The translations under genes were made by a program, and so were the position numbers. Below, piece after piece: positions 42,329-51,704 of a stretch of DNA of 64,000 bases. The notes below the pieces were generated by a model. The model ran no database searches. It worked only from the letters and a program-made list of their open reading frames with translations, and had not been told where the DNA came from. How positions within the stretch are numbered: the first letter of the stretch is position 1; each line of letters opens with the position of its first letter. Source of the stretch: Pseudanabaenaceae cyanobacterium SKYG29 (GTDB lineage: Bacteria; Cyanobacteriota; Cyanobacteriia; Pseudanabaenales; Pseudanabaenaceae); the NCBI GenBank assembly GCA_025055675.1, contig JANWWT010000001.1, positions 744,001 to 808,000 on the forward strand. The letters run 5' to 3'.

Positions 42329-43939
42329 TTAGTCAGTTATGCGGAGCACGGGGAGGGACAATTTTGCGGTGGGGAAAATCAGTTGGGTAGCAGCTTGCCA
42401 TTGTTTAGGGGTAGTGGCAGAGGGGTCACCTGCGATGTTACTGTGTCTTTCGATGAGGGGAAAGGCGGCTGAACTAACTACCAAACCGAGACGATGACCC
42501 TGGGCAAAGCAATGACAGGTAGGTCGCAGGGGAATATGGTAAGTTAATACTTCTCGATCCTCTGGTTTTTTGCCGCCGTAGCTAGCGCGTAGCACTCCCA
42601 TGGTCACCAACATTTCTCTGCCATCGGGATAACCGTCTAGCAATTTCACTACCCAATCCGTATCTGGGGCGGTGGTGCTTGCCTCCAAATAACATTCAGC
42701 GATACCCCCGATCGTGATTGACTCTGTTAATACTTCACTCCAAAAACTGACACAATCCCAGCGATCGTTAATTTGCCTTTGGTTGTAGGGGGCGTAGGGT
42801 GTACTGGGCGTAGGGTTCCAGGGTTCGTAGACATAAATACTGGGAGTGTCAGCAGGAGGAGGAGTAGGGTCTAATCTGCCGTCACTGTGGAGATAGTAAG
42901 TGAGAGCAGTAGTTGCATTGAGGTCTGTCACCCAGGTGTTTTTTCCCATCACAAAAAAGAGAGTCGGTTCTCTCTTAGCAATACCGTTATCGATGTCTTT
43001 TAGCCAAAAATCAAACCAAGCAATCTGTAGTTCATCTACCGATCGGTTTGCCTCCTTGCCAAAATCTAGTTCTCCTACCCGTTGTCGCCAGGGGAAGTGT
43101 TGCCAAGGACCCATGATTAGCTTTTGCGGTTTTTTAGTTGCGGCACAGGCCCGCTCATAGGTCAGCCAAATACTATCAATAAATGGATCATACCAACCGC
43201 CGATGTGAAGGGCAGGGACATCATAGCGATCGAAGCGAGTTAGGGGATGCAAATACTCCCAACTCAGAGGTGTGCGGCTGTTGAGCCAGTCCAAATAAAA
43301 CTCCCCTTGGGGGTTGGCAGTCAGGGGGGGAAATTGCCGAGGTAAGGTCGATCGCAATAACTGACCGACAGTTTGTTGCGCCTGCCACAGTTGGGTAGCC
43401 AGGGGTTCCGTTGCTTGCAATTGCGCCAGTTGTAGTGCCCAGGTAAAGCCAAACTCCCAACAGAAAGCTCCCCCCCAGTACAGCCACAGAAACAAGTCCG
43501 CCCCCGCCATGGCAGGACAAATAGTGACCAAACCTGGTGGTTGCATCACCGCTGCCTGAAATTGATTCAAGCCCTGGTAAGACAGACCATACATTCCCAC
43601 CCTACCGTTATTTTCCGGAATTTCCGAGAGACACCAAGCGATCGTGTCCATGCCATCGCGATACTCCCACCGAAAGGGATAGAACACCCCCTCTGAGTCA
43701 CCACAGCCCCGCACCTCCTGGATGACCACGATATAGCCTTGCTGGGCGTACCAACTGGGATGGCGATAAGCCACAGTGGAAGCAATTTCCCTACCGTAGG
43801 GCAAGCGCATCAGCAAAATTGGTAACTTAGTACCCCTTTCCTGGGGTCGATAAATATCGGCACAGAGGTTAACCCCATCACGCATGGGCATAGAGACCTC
43901 CCGTTCCACCGTCACCCCTGGGTAAAACACTACACTCAT
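42329..43939 (-). CDS. CocE/NonD family alpha/beta hydrolase (X-Pro dipeptidyl-peptidase S15 type)
   Basis: 536 residues. Nucleophile Ser in MYGLSYQGLNQ (the G-x-S-x-G is GLSYQG), acid Asp in GGWYDPFID, catalytic His in MGPWQHFPW. The C-terminal jelly-roll domain (from about 385) is standard. The family includes cocaine esterase and alpha-amino acid ester hydrolases; the natural substrate here is unknown. No signal peptide, so cytoplasmic. It is transcribed convergently with the ABC exporter. Confidence 0.87.
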   Translation of the reverse strand: MSVVFYPGVTVEREVSMPMRDGVNLCADIYRPQERGTKLPILLMRLPYGREIASTVAYRHPSWYAQQGYIVVIQEVRGCGDSEGVFYPFRWEYRDGMDTIAWCLSEIPENNGRVGMYGLSYQGLNQFQAAVMQPPGLVTICPAMAGADLFLWLYWGGAFCWEFGFTWALQLAQLQATEPLATQLWQAQQTVGQLLRSTLPRQFPPLTANPQGEFYLDWLNSRTPLSWEYLHPLTRFDRYDVPALHIGGWYDPFIDSIWLTYERACAATKKPQKLIMGPWQHFPWRQRVGELDFGKEANRSVDELQIAWFDFWLKDIDNGIAKREPTLFFVMGKNTWVTDLNATTALTYYLHSDGRLDPTPPPADTPSIYVYEPWNPTPSTPYAPYNQRQINDRWDCVSFWSEVLTESITIGGIAECYLEASTTAPDTDWVVKLLDGYPDGREMLVTMGVLRASYGGKKPEDREVLTYHIPLRPTCHCFAQGHRLGLVVSSAAFPLIERHSNIAGDPSATTPKQWQAATQLIFPTAKLSLPVLRITD

Positions 43940-44005
43940 AGTTGATTTGCGAATAGTTAGGCGCTTCTGGTATTACTATGGTTAAGCAGTTTGTACTAAC
44001 TACCT

Positions 44006-46249
44006 ATGCCCGCCAGTCTCGATGAACTTTACCATATTGCGGAGACCCGCCACGCTTATCCTCACAAAGTTTTAGGTATTCATCCCCAGGATGGCAAGAT
44101 GGCAGTGCGAGCCTATTTTCCCCAGGCATCCTTGGTGGAACTGTTGGCGGATGGGGCAGTAATTCCGATGCAGCGACTAGGGCACCCCGATTTTTTTGAA
44201 GCAGTAGTAGACCTCAAGCCCCCCTACACTTATCAGTTCCATGTCATTGACATCATTGGGGAGCGGACTGTCCATGACCCCTATGCCTTTACTTTCTCTC
44301 TGTGGACGGAGTTCGATCGTTACTTGTTTGGGGAGGGCAATCACCACCACCTCTACGAGAAACTGGGCGCTCATGTGGTAGAAGTAGATGGGGTAGAAGG
44401 GGTATATTTTTCGGTATGGGCACCCAATGCCCGCAGCGTGTCGGTTATTGGCGACTTTAATCATTGGGACGGCAGGCGACACCCCATGCGCCGTGAAAAT
44501 CCTGGGGTGTGGGAACTATTTATTCCTGATTTAGGGGAGGGTACCCATTACAAATACGAGATTCGTAATAGTCACGGGCATATTTACCAAAAATCCGACC
44601 CCGTAGGCTTCCAGCAAGAAATTCGTCCCCGCACTGCTTCCATTGTCAACAAACTAGAGTACACCTGGCACGACCAAGAATGGATGGAAAAGCGGGCACA
44701 CACTAACCCCCTCAAGCAGCCCATCACGGTCTACGAGTGCCACCTGGGGTCCTGGTTACACGGTTCGATGGACCATCCCCCCAAGGACGGCTACCCCGCT
44801 GTCCCTGCCGCTGACCTCAAGCCTGGCGCTAGATTCCTCACCTACCGCGAACTGGCAGAAACCCTGATTCCCTACGTCAAGGAAATGGGCTTTACCCATA
44901 TTGAACTCTTGCCGATCGAGGAACATCCCTTTGATGGTTCCTGGGGGTATCAGGTGGTAGGGTACTATGCCGCCACTTCCCGCTACGGCAGACCCCAGGA
45001 TTTCATGTACTTTGTCGATCGGTGTCACCAGGAGGGGATTGGCGTAATTATAGACTGGGTACCGGGGCATTTCCCCAAGGATGGGCATGGCTTAGCTTAC
45101 TTTGACGGCACCCACCTCTACGAACACGCAGACCCCCGCCGCGGCGAACACAAACAGTGGGGGACTCTAATTTTTAACTACGACCGCAATGAAGTGCGCA
45201 ACTATTTGATTGCCAATGCGGTGTTCTGGTATGAGAAGTACCACATTGACGGGATGCGGGTAGATGCCGTTTCCTCCATGCTCTATCTCGATTACTGTCG
45301 GGAAGAAGGAGATTATGTATTAAATGAATTTGGTGGGCGGGAGAATTTAGGAGCAATTCGCTTTTTGCGCCAGTTACATGAAACTGTTTTTCATTACTTC
45401 CCTGGCATTCTTTCCATTGCCGAAGAAGCAACTGCCTGGCCCATGTGTACTTGGCCGACCTATGTGGGGGGATTAGGCTTCAACCTCAAGTGGAATATGG
45501 GTTGGATGCACGATATGTTGGATTACTTCCACCTCGACCCCTGGTTCCGCCAATTCCATCAGAACAATGTTACTTTTAGCATCATGTATGCCTTTTCCGA
45601 GAACTTTATGCTAGCGCTATCCCACGATGAGGTTGTCCATGGTAAGAGTCCTATGCCAGGGAAGATGCCAGGGGATGAATGGCAGAAATTTGCCAACCTG
45701 CGCTGTCTCTACAGCTATATGTACACCCATCCTGGCAAAAAGACCCTGTTTATGGGTATGGAGTTTGGGCAGTGGAGTGAATGGAATGTGTGGGGTGATT
45801 TGGAGTGGCACTTGTTGCAATATCCCCTGCACAAGGGCTTACAACAGTTGTTGAAAGACCTCAATGCCCTGATTAAAAGAGAAAGAGCACTCTACGAAGA
45901 GGATTTTAGCCACGAGGGTTTCTACTGGATTGATTGCAGTGATAACCATAACTCCGTTGTCTCCTTTGTAAGACGCACTTTAGATAATGAATTTGTTGTT
46001 ACAGTTTGTAACTTTACGCCCGTTTTGCACCATAGCTATCGGATTGGTGTGCCAGAGCCTGGTTTCTATCGGGAGATTTTCAACAGCGATGCCACTACCT
46101 ACGGGGGCAGCGGTGCGGGCAATATGGGCGGCAAGACAGCGGAGGAAACTTCCTATCATGGGCAACCCTATTCCCTCGATCTCTGTCTCCCCCCCTTAGC
46201 CACCCTGATCCTCAAACCCGATCGCCATCTCCCAGCAGGGAAAATATGA
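44006..46249 (+). CDS. glgB: 1,4-alpha-glucan branching enzyme GlgB
   Basis: Makes alpha-1,6 branches in glycogen. 747 residues: an N-terminal CBM48-like module (about 1-110), a second CBM48 (about 115-210), a catalytic GH13 barrel with Asp in [10 protein letters not shown] (about 417), Glu in LSIAEEAT (about 471) and Asp in LSHDEVVHG (about 540), then an all-beta C-terminal domain. No other glg gene is adjacent. Confidence 0.97.
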   Translation: MPASLDELYHIAETRHAYPHKVLGIHPQDGKMAVRAYFPQASLVELLADGAVIPMQRLGHPDFFEAVVDLKPPYTYQFHVIDIIGERTVHDPYAFTFSLWTEFDRYLFGEGNHHHLYEKLGAHVVEVDGVEGVYFSVWAPNARSVSVIGDFNHWDGRRHPMRRENPGVWELFIPDLGEGTHYKYEIRNSHGHIYQKSDPVGFQQEIRPRTASIVNKLEYTWHDQEWMEKRAHTNPLKQPITVYECHLGSWLHGSMDHPPKDGYPAVPAADLKPGARFLTYRELAETLIPYVKEMGFTHIELLPIEEHPFDGSWGYQVVGYYAATSRYGRPQDFMYFVDRCHQEGIGVIIDWVPGHFPKDGHGLAYFDGTHLYEHADPRRGEHKQWGTLIFNYDRNEVRNYLIANAVFWYEKYHIDGMRVDAVSSMLYLDYCREEGDYVLNEFGGRENLGAIRFLRQLHETVFHYFPGILSIAEEATAWPMCTWPTYVGGLGFNLKWNMGWMHDMLDYFHLDPWFRQFHQNNVTFSIMYAFSENFMLALSHDEVVHGKSPMPGKMPGDEWQKFANLRCLYSYMYTHPGKKTLFMGMEFGQWSEWNVWGDLEWHLLQYPLHKGLQQLLKDLNALIKRERALYEEDFSHEGFYWIDCSDNHNSVVSFVRRTLDNEFVVTVCNFTPVLHHSYRIGVPEPGFYREIFNSDATTYGGSGAGNMGGKTAEETSYHGQPYSLDLCLPPLATLILKPDRHLPAGKI

Positions 46250-46322
46250 AGAGATAAGAAAGACTGGGGCTTTTGGCTGGTTAGTGTCTAAAAATAACTA
46301 ATACAGTCATCAGGGAGATGAG

Positions 46323-47207
46323 ATGAAAGCGCAACGCATAGTCTCGATCGTGGTACTGGTGGGCTTAATCATCAGTGCAGCGGTTTGGTACGGTATCAAC
46401 AATCACTTGCTGCCAGAGGCGGCGGGGCTGGAGGCAGAAGCCTACGATCGGTTATTCAACACGATGGTTGGCATTGCCTTTGGTGTGTTTCTACTGATTG
46501 AAGGATTGTTAGTGTTTGCTATTTTGGTGTTTCAGCGTCGTCCTGGGGATGAGGAGGACGGTCCAGGGATTGGCGAAAATTTGCGCTTAGAAATTCTGTG
46601 GACGGCAATACCGATCGTGACAGTTTTATGGCTATCGATTTATAGCACTCTAGTTTACAACCGTATGGTTGGTAAAGAGCCCTTGACGATTGCCCACCAC
46701 CACGCTCACCCCCACACCACCTATGTAGCGATGACAGAGGGAGAGGAAGGGGTCACAGAAGTTGATGTAACAGCCATGCAGTTTGCCTGGATTTTTACCT
46801 ACCCTGGCACAGAAGTTACTAGTGGTGAGTTACATGTACCCCTGGGCAAGAAAGTGCGTCTGAATATGCAGGCGATGGATGTGATTCATGCCTTTTGGGT
46901 ACCAGAACTACGACTCAAGCAGGATGCCATTCCTGGCATGACTACTCACTTGGAGTTTACACCTACCAGGCTGGGTACTTTCAATATAGTCTGTACTGAG
47001 TTGTGTGGAGCCTATCACGGTGGCATGCGAGCAGAAATGGTAGTAGATACACCGGCTGATTACCAAAAGTGGTTAGCAGAACAGGCAGTAGCACAGAAGC
47101 AAGGCAAAGCCATTGCAATCAAACCAGGCGAAGAGTTCTTTGCATCCATCCCTCACCATGTACCAGCACACATTCACCATGTCATTAATGAGGAATTAGT
47201 ACGATGA
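46323..47207 (+). CDS. ctaC: Cytochrome c oxidase subunit II
   Basis: 294 residues: two N-terminal spans and the CuA-binding cupredoxin domain with the conserved CTELCGAYHGGM (both cysteines, the His and Met ligands) and an upstream His in VIHAFWVPEL. HHHAHPHTTY is a His-rich loop after the second span. Terminal oxidase on the thylakoid or plasma membrane. Its stop overlaps the subunit I start (ATGA). Confidence 0.96.
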   Translation: MKAQRIVSIVVLVGLIISAAVWYGINNHLLPEAAGLEAEAYDRLFNTMVGIAFGVFLLIEGLLVFAILVFQRRPGDEEDGPGIGENLRLEILWTAIPIVTVLWLSIYSTLVYNRMVGKEPLTIAHHHAHPHTTYVAMTEGEEGVTEVDVTAMQFAWIFTYPGTEVTSGELHVPLGKKVRLNMQAMDVIHAFWVPELRLKQDAIPGMTTHLEFTPTRLGTFNIVCTELCGAYHGGMRAEMVVDTPADYQKWLAEQAVAQKQGKAIAIKPGEEFFASIPHHVPAHIHHVINEELVR

Positions 47208-48808
47208 CTACGGCAGTTACCTCCTATTCCGCCAGTCGCCCAGAGTGGCTGAAGTACTTCAGTTTTTGTATCGATCACAAGGTGATTGGCATTCAGTATA
47301 TTGTTACGAGCTTTTTGTTTTATTTGATTGGCGGTGCCCTAGCCGGCTTGGTGCGGGCAGAGCTGACAACCCCTGAACCAGATTTACTAGACCCGTCCCT
47401 GTACAACGGCATGTTTACCCTCCATGGGACAATCATGATCTTTTTGTGGATTGTGCCGGCAGTTACGGGGGGATTTGGCAACTACCTAGTGCCACTGATG
47501 ATTGGGGCAAGGGACATGGCTTTCCCTCGTCTCAATGCTCTGGCATTCTGGATGACGATTCCGGCGGGACTGTTGTTAATTGCTAGTTTCTTTGTAGGAC
47601 CTGCTTCTACAGGGTGGACAGCCTATCCTCCTTTGAGTATCCTCACGGACCAAAAGGCGGGGCAGGTTCTGTGGATTTTGAGCATTATCATGATTGGTAC
47701 TTCCTCGATACTGGCGGCAGTAAACTTCATCACTACGATTTTGAAAATGCGCCGTCCGGGAATGGGCTTGTTCCATATGCCCCTATTTTGCTGGGCGATG
47801 TTGGCAACTTCGGTACTTGCCCTGTTAGCAACACCAGTACTAGCGGGTGCTCTGATTTTGCTCCTATTTGACATCTGTTTTGGCACTGTCTTTTTTAATC
47901 CCGCTGGCGGTGGTGATCCAGTTGTCTACCAGCATTTGTTTTGGTTTTATTCCCATCCAGCAGTGTATGTGATGATTTTGCCTGTGTTTGGCATTATTTC
48001 AGAGATTTTACCTGTCCATGCTCGCAAGCCAATTTTTGGCTACAAAGCGATCGCTTATTCCAGCATGATGATCTGCTGTTTAGGGCTGTTGGTTTGGGCA
48101 CACCACATGTTTACTAGTGCTACGCCAGACTGGCTACGCATTTTCTTTACGGTGGGCACGCTGTTAGTTGCAGTACCAACGGGGATCAAGGTATTCAGTT
48201 GGATTGCTACCCTCTGGCGAGGCAAAATTCACTTCCGATCGAGTATGTTGTTCGCTCTAGGTTTCGTTTCTCTTTTTGTGATGGGGGGCTTAGCTGGGGT
48301 GATGTTGGGGAGTGCTCCTATCGACCTCCATGTCCACGACACCTATTTTGTAGTGGCGCATTTCCACTATGTCCTGTTTGGCGGCAGTGTATTTGGCATC
48401 TATGCAGGTTTGTACCACTGGTTTCCCAAGATGACAGGGCGAATGTATAACGAATTTTGGGGGAGAGTACACTTTTTCCTCACTTATATTGGCTTTAACT
48501 TGTGTTTCTTCCCTATGCACATTTTGGGGTTGCAAGGTATGCCCAGACGGGTTGCCCAGTATGACCCTCAATTCACCAGTTTGAATGTGATTTGTTCCAT
48601 CGGTGCTCTTATTCTGGCTCTGTCTACTATCCCCTTCTTGGTAAACATGATTTATAGCTGGACAAGGGGGGAACGGGCTAGTGGCAATCCCTGGCGTGCT
48701 CTGACCTTAGAATGGACAACACTCTCTCCACCACCGACGGAAAACTGGCATGGGGAGCCACCCTTAGTTACAGAACCTTACGCTTACGGTATCAGTAGTC
48801 ATTCCTAG
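47204..48808 (+). CDS. ctaD: Cytochrome c oxidase subunit I
   Basis: Catalytic 12-span subunit, 534 residues. Haem a and CuB ligands: His in LHGTIMIFLW, the His-Tyr cross-link segment in SHPAVYVMILP, two His in WAHHMFTS, and HDTYFVVAHFHYV. The Tyr in the cross-link motif indicates an A-family aa3-type oxidase. Overlaps subunit II by 4 nt and precedes subunit III. Confidence 0.97.
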   Translation: MTTAVTSYSASRPEWLKYFSFCIDHKVIGIQYIVTSFLFYLIGGALAGLVRAELTTPEPDLLDPSLYNGMFTLHGTIMIFLWIVPAVTGGFGNYLVPLMIGARDMAFPRLNALAFWMTIPAGLLLIASFFVGPASTGWTAYPPLSILTDQKAGQVLWILSIIMIGTSSILAAVNFITTILKMRRPGMGLFHMPLFCWAMLATSVLALLATPVLAGALILLLFDICFGTVFFNPAGGGDPVVYQHLFWFYSHPAVYVMILPVFGIISEILPVHARKPIFGYKAIAYSSMMICCLGLLVWAHHMFTSATPDWLRIFFTVGTLLVAVPTGIKVFSWIATLWRGKIHFRSSMLFALGFVSLFVMGGLAGVMLGSAPIDLHVHDTYFVVAHFHYVLFGGSVFGIYAGLYHWFPKMTGRMYNEFWGRVHFFLTYIGFNLCFFPMHILGLQGMPRRVAQYDPQFTSLNVICSIGALILALSTIPFLVNMIYSWTRGERASGNPWRALTLEWTTLSPPPTENWHGEPPLVTEPYAYGISSHS

Positions 48809-48818
48809 GAGAAGAAAT

Positions 48819-49424
48819 ATGCAAGGTATTGCGCCTGAATCTATTAGCCATGACTTAGCAGCACAGGCAGTTGACCACCACCACGACCATCCTGATTTGC
48901 GAGTGTTTGGCTTACTGCTATTTCTGGTATCAGAGGGCATGATTTTCATGGGTTTGTTCAGTGCCTATTTGTTGTACCGATCGGGTTATGAAGTTTGGCC
49001 TCCCGCTGATACAGAGGTAGAAATTTTGATACCTGCTATCAACACAGCGATCCTGGTATCTAGTAGTTTTGTGATTCACCAGGCAGATGAAGCGATTAAG
49101 CACTACAAGCTGGGGGCAGTGCGGGGGTGGCTATTCACCACCTTTGTCATGGGAGTCATATTCCTAGCAGGACAAGTATATGAATATCGTCACCTAGAGT
49201 TTACCCTCTCCACTAACTTATTTGGCAGTGCCTTCTATGTCCTGACAGGGTTCCACGGCTTCCACGTCTGTATTGGTTTGTTAATTATCCTGGGCGTGTT
49301 GCTCAACTCTTTCCGCCGCGATGCTTTTCGGGACAAACACTTTGGCATCATTGGTGCTTCTATTTATTGGCACTTTGTTGATGTCATCTGGATTATCCTG
49401 TTTGGCTTGCTCTATATACTTTAG
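48819..49424 (+). CDS. ctaE: Cytochrome c oxidase subunit III
   Basis: 201 residues, about five spans. Family motifs: RVFGLLLFLVSEGMIFMGLFSAYL, FVIHQADEAI, and GFHGFHVCIGLLIILGV and the final YWHFVDVIWIILF. Good AGGAGAAG ribosome site 8 nt after the subunit I stop. A C-rich hairpin follows the operon. Confidence 0.95.
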   Translation: MQGIAPESISHDLAAQAVDHHHDHPDLRVFGLLLFLVSEGMIFMGLFSAYLLYRSGYEVWPPADTEVEILIPAINTAILVSSSFVIHQADEAIKHYKLGAVRGWLFTTFVMGVIFLAGQVYEYRHLEFTLSTNLFGSAFYVLTGFHGFHVCIGLLIILGVLLNSFRRDAFRDKHFGIIGASIYWHFVDVIWIILFGLLYIL

Positions 49425-49464
49425 GTCATGGATAGATTTTTGTAACTGTTTCTGCAATACCAAA

Positions 49465-49484
49465 GGGGGGCTAAACCGCCCCCC
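49465..49484 (+). terminator. Strong GC hairpin behind ctaE
   Basis: GGGGGGC-TAAACC-GCCCCCC, a 7-bp stem of G-C pairs. On the plus strand no T-run follows, so it is not a textbook terminator; it may still stop or protect the ctaCDE transcript. Confidence 0.5.
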
Positions 49485-49839
49485 GAAGTCAGGATATAGA
49501 CCATTCCTCTCTCATTATTTCTGGACTAAATAGAAAAAGTAGTAAGGTCTAGTTCAAAATAAGCAAAAAAACTTTATAGTAGCTTAGGTTTCTAAAGGTT
49601 GATGTAAATATCAGCACATTCTCCTGAGCCAATGTTCTCCATACAGCAAATCTACTCTAAGCCAGATCAGTTTTACGTGAGGCTAACATAAGTCACCCTC
49701 TAGGGTTTAGGGAGGGAGATTTACTTCATTACTGTACTTAATGTAGGAACTTGTAAATCAGGTTGCCTGGATTAGCCTTGTCCCCCTGCACTAAAGTATT
49801 AAAATAGTGACCAATTTTAGTCCAAACTTAGGGAACATA
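49485..49839. other. AT-rich non-coding gap before the FAD-GtrA gene
   Basis: No open frame of note, no repeat, no tRNA. Rich in A and T, and without CGATCG sites. Presumably the promoter region of the two-gene FAD-GtrA/GT-C unit. Confidence 0.6.
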
Positions 49840-51702
49840 ATGAATTATCCCATTTACGTTTTAGGAGCCGGTCCGGCAGGTCTGGCGGCAGCTTATACCC
49901 TCACCAAGCAAAAACACAAAGTCTGTGTATTAGAGAGGGAGAATGCCGTGGGGGGGCTGGCAAAAAGCATTAACTATAAGGGATTTATTCTGGACTATGG
50001 ACCCCACCGCTTCTTCACAAAACTTGCGCCGGTGCTTGCTCTATGGAACGAGGTATTAGGCTCAGACCAAGTGACTGTTAATCGTCTGACCCGCATCTAT
50101 TATCAGAAAAAATACTTTAGTTATCCCCTTAAACCCTGGGAAGTACTCAAAACGATCGGCATATGGCAGAGTTTACAGATTGTTATTTCCTATGCCCAGG
50201 CACAGTTATTTGCCAATAAGAGACCCCGTAACTTTGCCGAGTGGGTAATAAGTAAGTTTGGCAAGAAACTATTTCAAATCTTTTTTGAAGGTTACACAGA
50301 AAAGCTGTGGGGGATCAAATGTACAGAAATTAGTGCTGAGTGGGCAGCGCAGAGAATCAAAGGTCTGTCTTTGGGGAGAGCAATTCGCAGTGCCCTACTG
50401 GGAAACGACGGGAAGGTCAAATCTCTGGTAGAACAATTTCAGTTTCCCAAGCTGGGTTCAGGGCAACTCTATGACAAGATAGCTACCTACTTAGGGGAAT
50501 GCCATCAAAAGGTAAAGCTGAATGCGGAAGTAGTCAAAATCTATCATCGAGATCAACGAGTTACCCATGTTATTTGGCAGGACAGAATTACAGGGGAGGT
50601 ATATCATGAGAATTGCAGTGGTGTTATTTCCTCTATTCCTTTATCTGTTTTAGTGCAACAGTTGGAGCCTACTCCTCCCCCAGAAGTATTAGCTGCCGCT
50701 CGTTCTTTGCGCTTTCGTAATACCATTTTGGTCTATTTACTAATTGATGGCACTGATATTTTTCCTGACAACTGGCTATATATTAATGACCCTAGTGTAG
50801 GTTTAGGGAGAGTTACTAACTTTGCCAATTGGTCACCCTATATGTTACCAAATCAGGGGCAAACCCCCCTCTGTTGTGAATATTGGTGTAACTTTGATGA
50901 GCCACTGTGGTCAGAGCCAGAGGATGCTTTGTTGCAAAGGGCAGAAAGGGAATTGCGGTTTATTAAACTGTTAACAGATCAAACGGTAATCTCAGGATTT
51001 GTTGTGCGTCTACCCCGTACCTATCCCATTTACACAGGTAATTACAAAGAGGCATTGGCTACTATTCAAGACTACCTGAGTAGTTTCAGTAATTTACAAG
51101 TAGTAGGGCGCTATGGTGCGTTTAAGTATAATAATCAAGACCATAGTTTGTTAATGGGAATTTTAGCAGCTGAGAATGTCGATACGCCTGGCAAACATGA
51201 CCTGTGGGCTGTCAATTCTGATAGTGACTATGCTGAGGAAGCAAAATTGGATCAACCTACTTCTGTAGCTAAAACAGTCCCTAATAAAAAAGAAGGCACT
51301 CTATGGCAGCAGTTCTATAAGTATCTATTGGTAGGGGGATTTGCCACGATCGTTGATGCGACAGTTTACAAAACTTTGGTGGATATTACTGTACCCTACA
51401 AGCTGGCTTTAGCAATTAGCTTTATCTTCGGGTTGACGACCAACTTCTGGTTAAGTCGGCGGTATGTATTTGGGATTTATTGGCAAAATTGGTTTGTCCA
51501 ATATATTGTTTTTGCTACGGTAGCTATGAACAGTCTCTTAGCTAACTACGGTGTCATTGGTATCCTAGTAGATAATTTGGGTTGGGATGCTAAACACATA
51601 GTTACTCGGTTGGTCAGTGCCGCTTGTGTGGCGATTCTCAGTTTTACGGGACATAAATTGTACTCCTTCGCTCAGACTGATACAGCGAGACAGAGTTCCT
51701 AG
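49840..51702 (+). CDS. Fusion of FAD-dependent NAD(P)-like oxidoreductase with GtrA flippase-like domain
   Basis: 620 residues. The first ~430 form an amine-oxidase/UDP-galactopyranose-mutase-like flavoprotein: GAGPAGLAAAYTL (FAD site), NAVGGLAKSINYKGFILDYGPHRFF, and LWGIKCTEISAEWAAQRIKGLSL, with the FAD-terminal AFKYNNQDHSLLMGILAAENV. Residues about 489-613 are a GtrA domain of four spans (YKYLLVGGFATIVDATVYK...TNFWLSRRYVF). GtrA proteins are thought to flip lipid-linked sugars. The two parts are joined in one frame with no gap. I start at the ATG behind AGGGAAC; a GTG 11 codons upstream is possible. The fusion suggests a sugar or lipid modified and then moved across the membrane. Confidence 0.82.
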   Translation: MNYPIYVLGAGPAGLAAAYTLTKQKHKVCVLERENAVGGLAKSINYKGFILDYGPHRFFTKLAPVLALWNEVLGSDQVTVNRLTRIYYQKKYFSYPLKPWEVLKTIGIWQSLQIVISYAQAQLFANKRPRNFAEWVISKFGKKLFQIFFEGYTEKLWGIKCTEISAEWAAQRIKGLSLGRAIRSALLGNDGKVKSLVEQFQFPKLGSGQLYDKIATYLGECHQKVKLNAEVVKIYHRDQRVTHVIWQDRITGEVYHENCSGVISSIPLSVLVQQLEPTPPPEVLAAARSLRFRNTILVYLLIDGTDIFPDNWLYINDPSVGLGRVTNFANWSPYMLPNQGQTPLCCEYWCNFDEPLWSEPEDALLQRAERELRFIKLLTDQTVISGFVVRLPRTYPIYTGNYKEALATIQDYLSSFSNLQVVGRYGAFKYNNQDHSLLMGILAAENVDTPGKHDLWAVNSDSDYAEEAKLDQPTSVAKTVPNKKEGTLWQQFYKYLLVGGFATIVDATVYKTLVDITVPYKLALAISFIFGLTTNFWLSRRYVFGIYWQNWFVQYIVFATVAMNSLLANYGVIGILVDNLGWDAKHIVTRLVSAACVAILSFTGHKLYSFAQTDTARQSS

Positions 51703-51704
51703 GA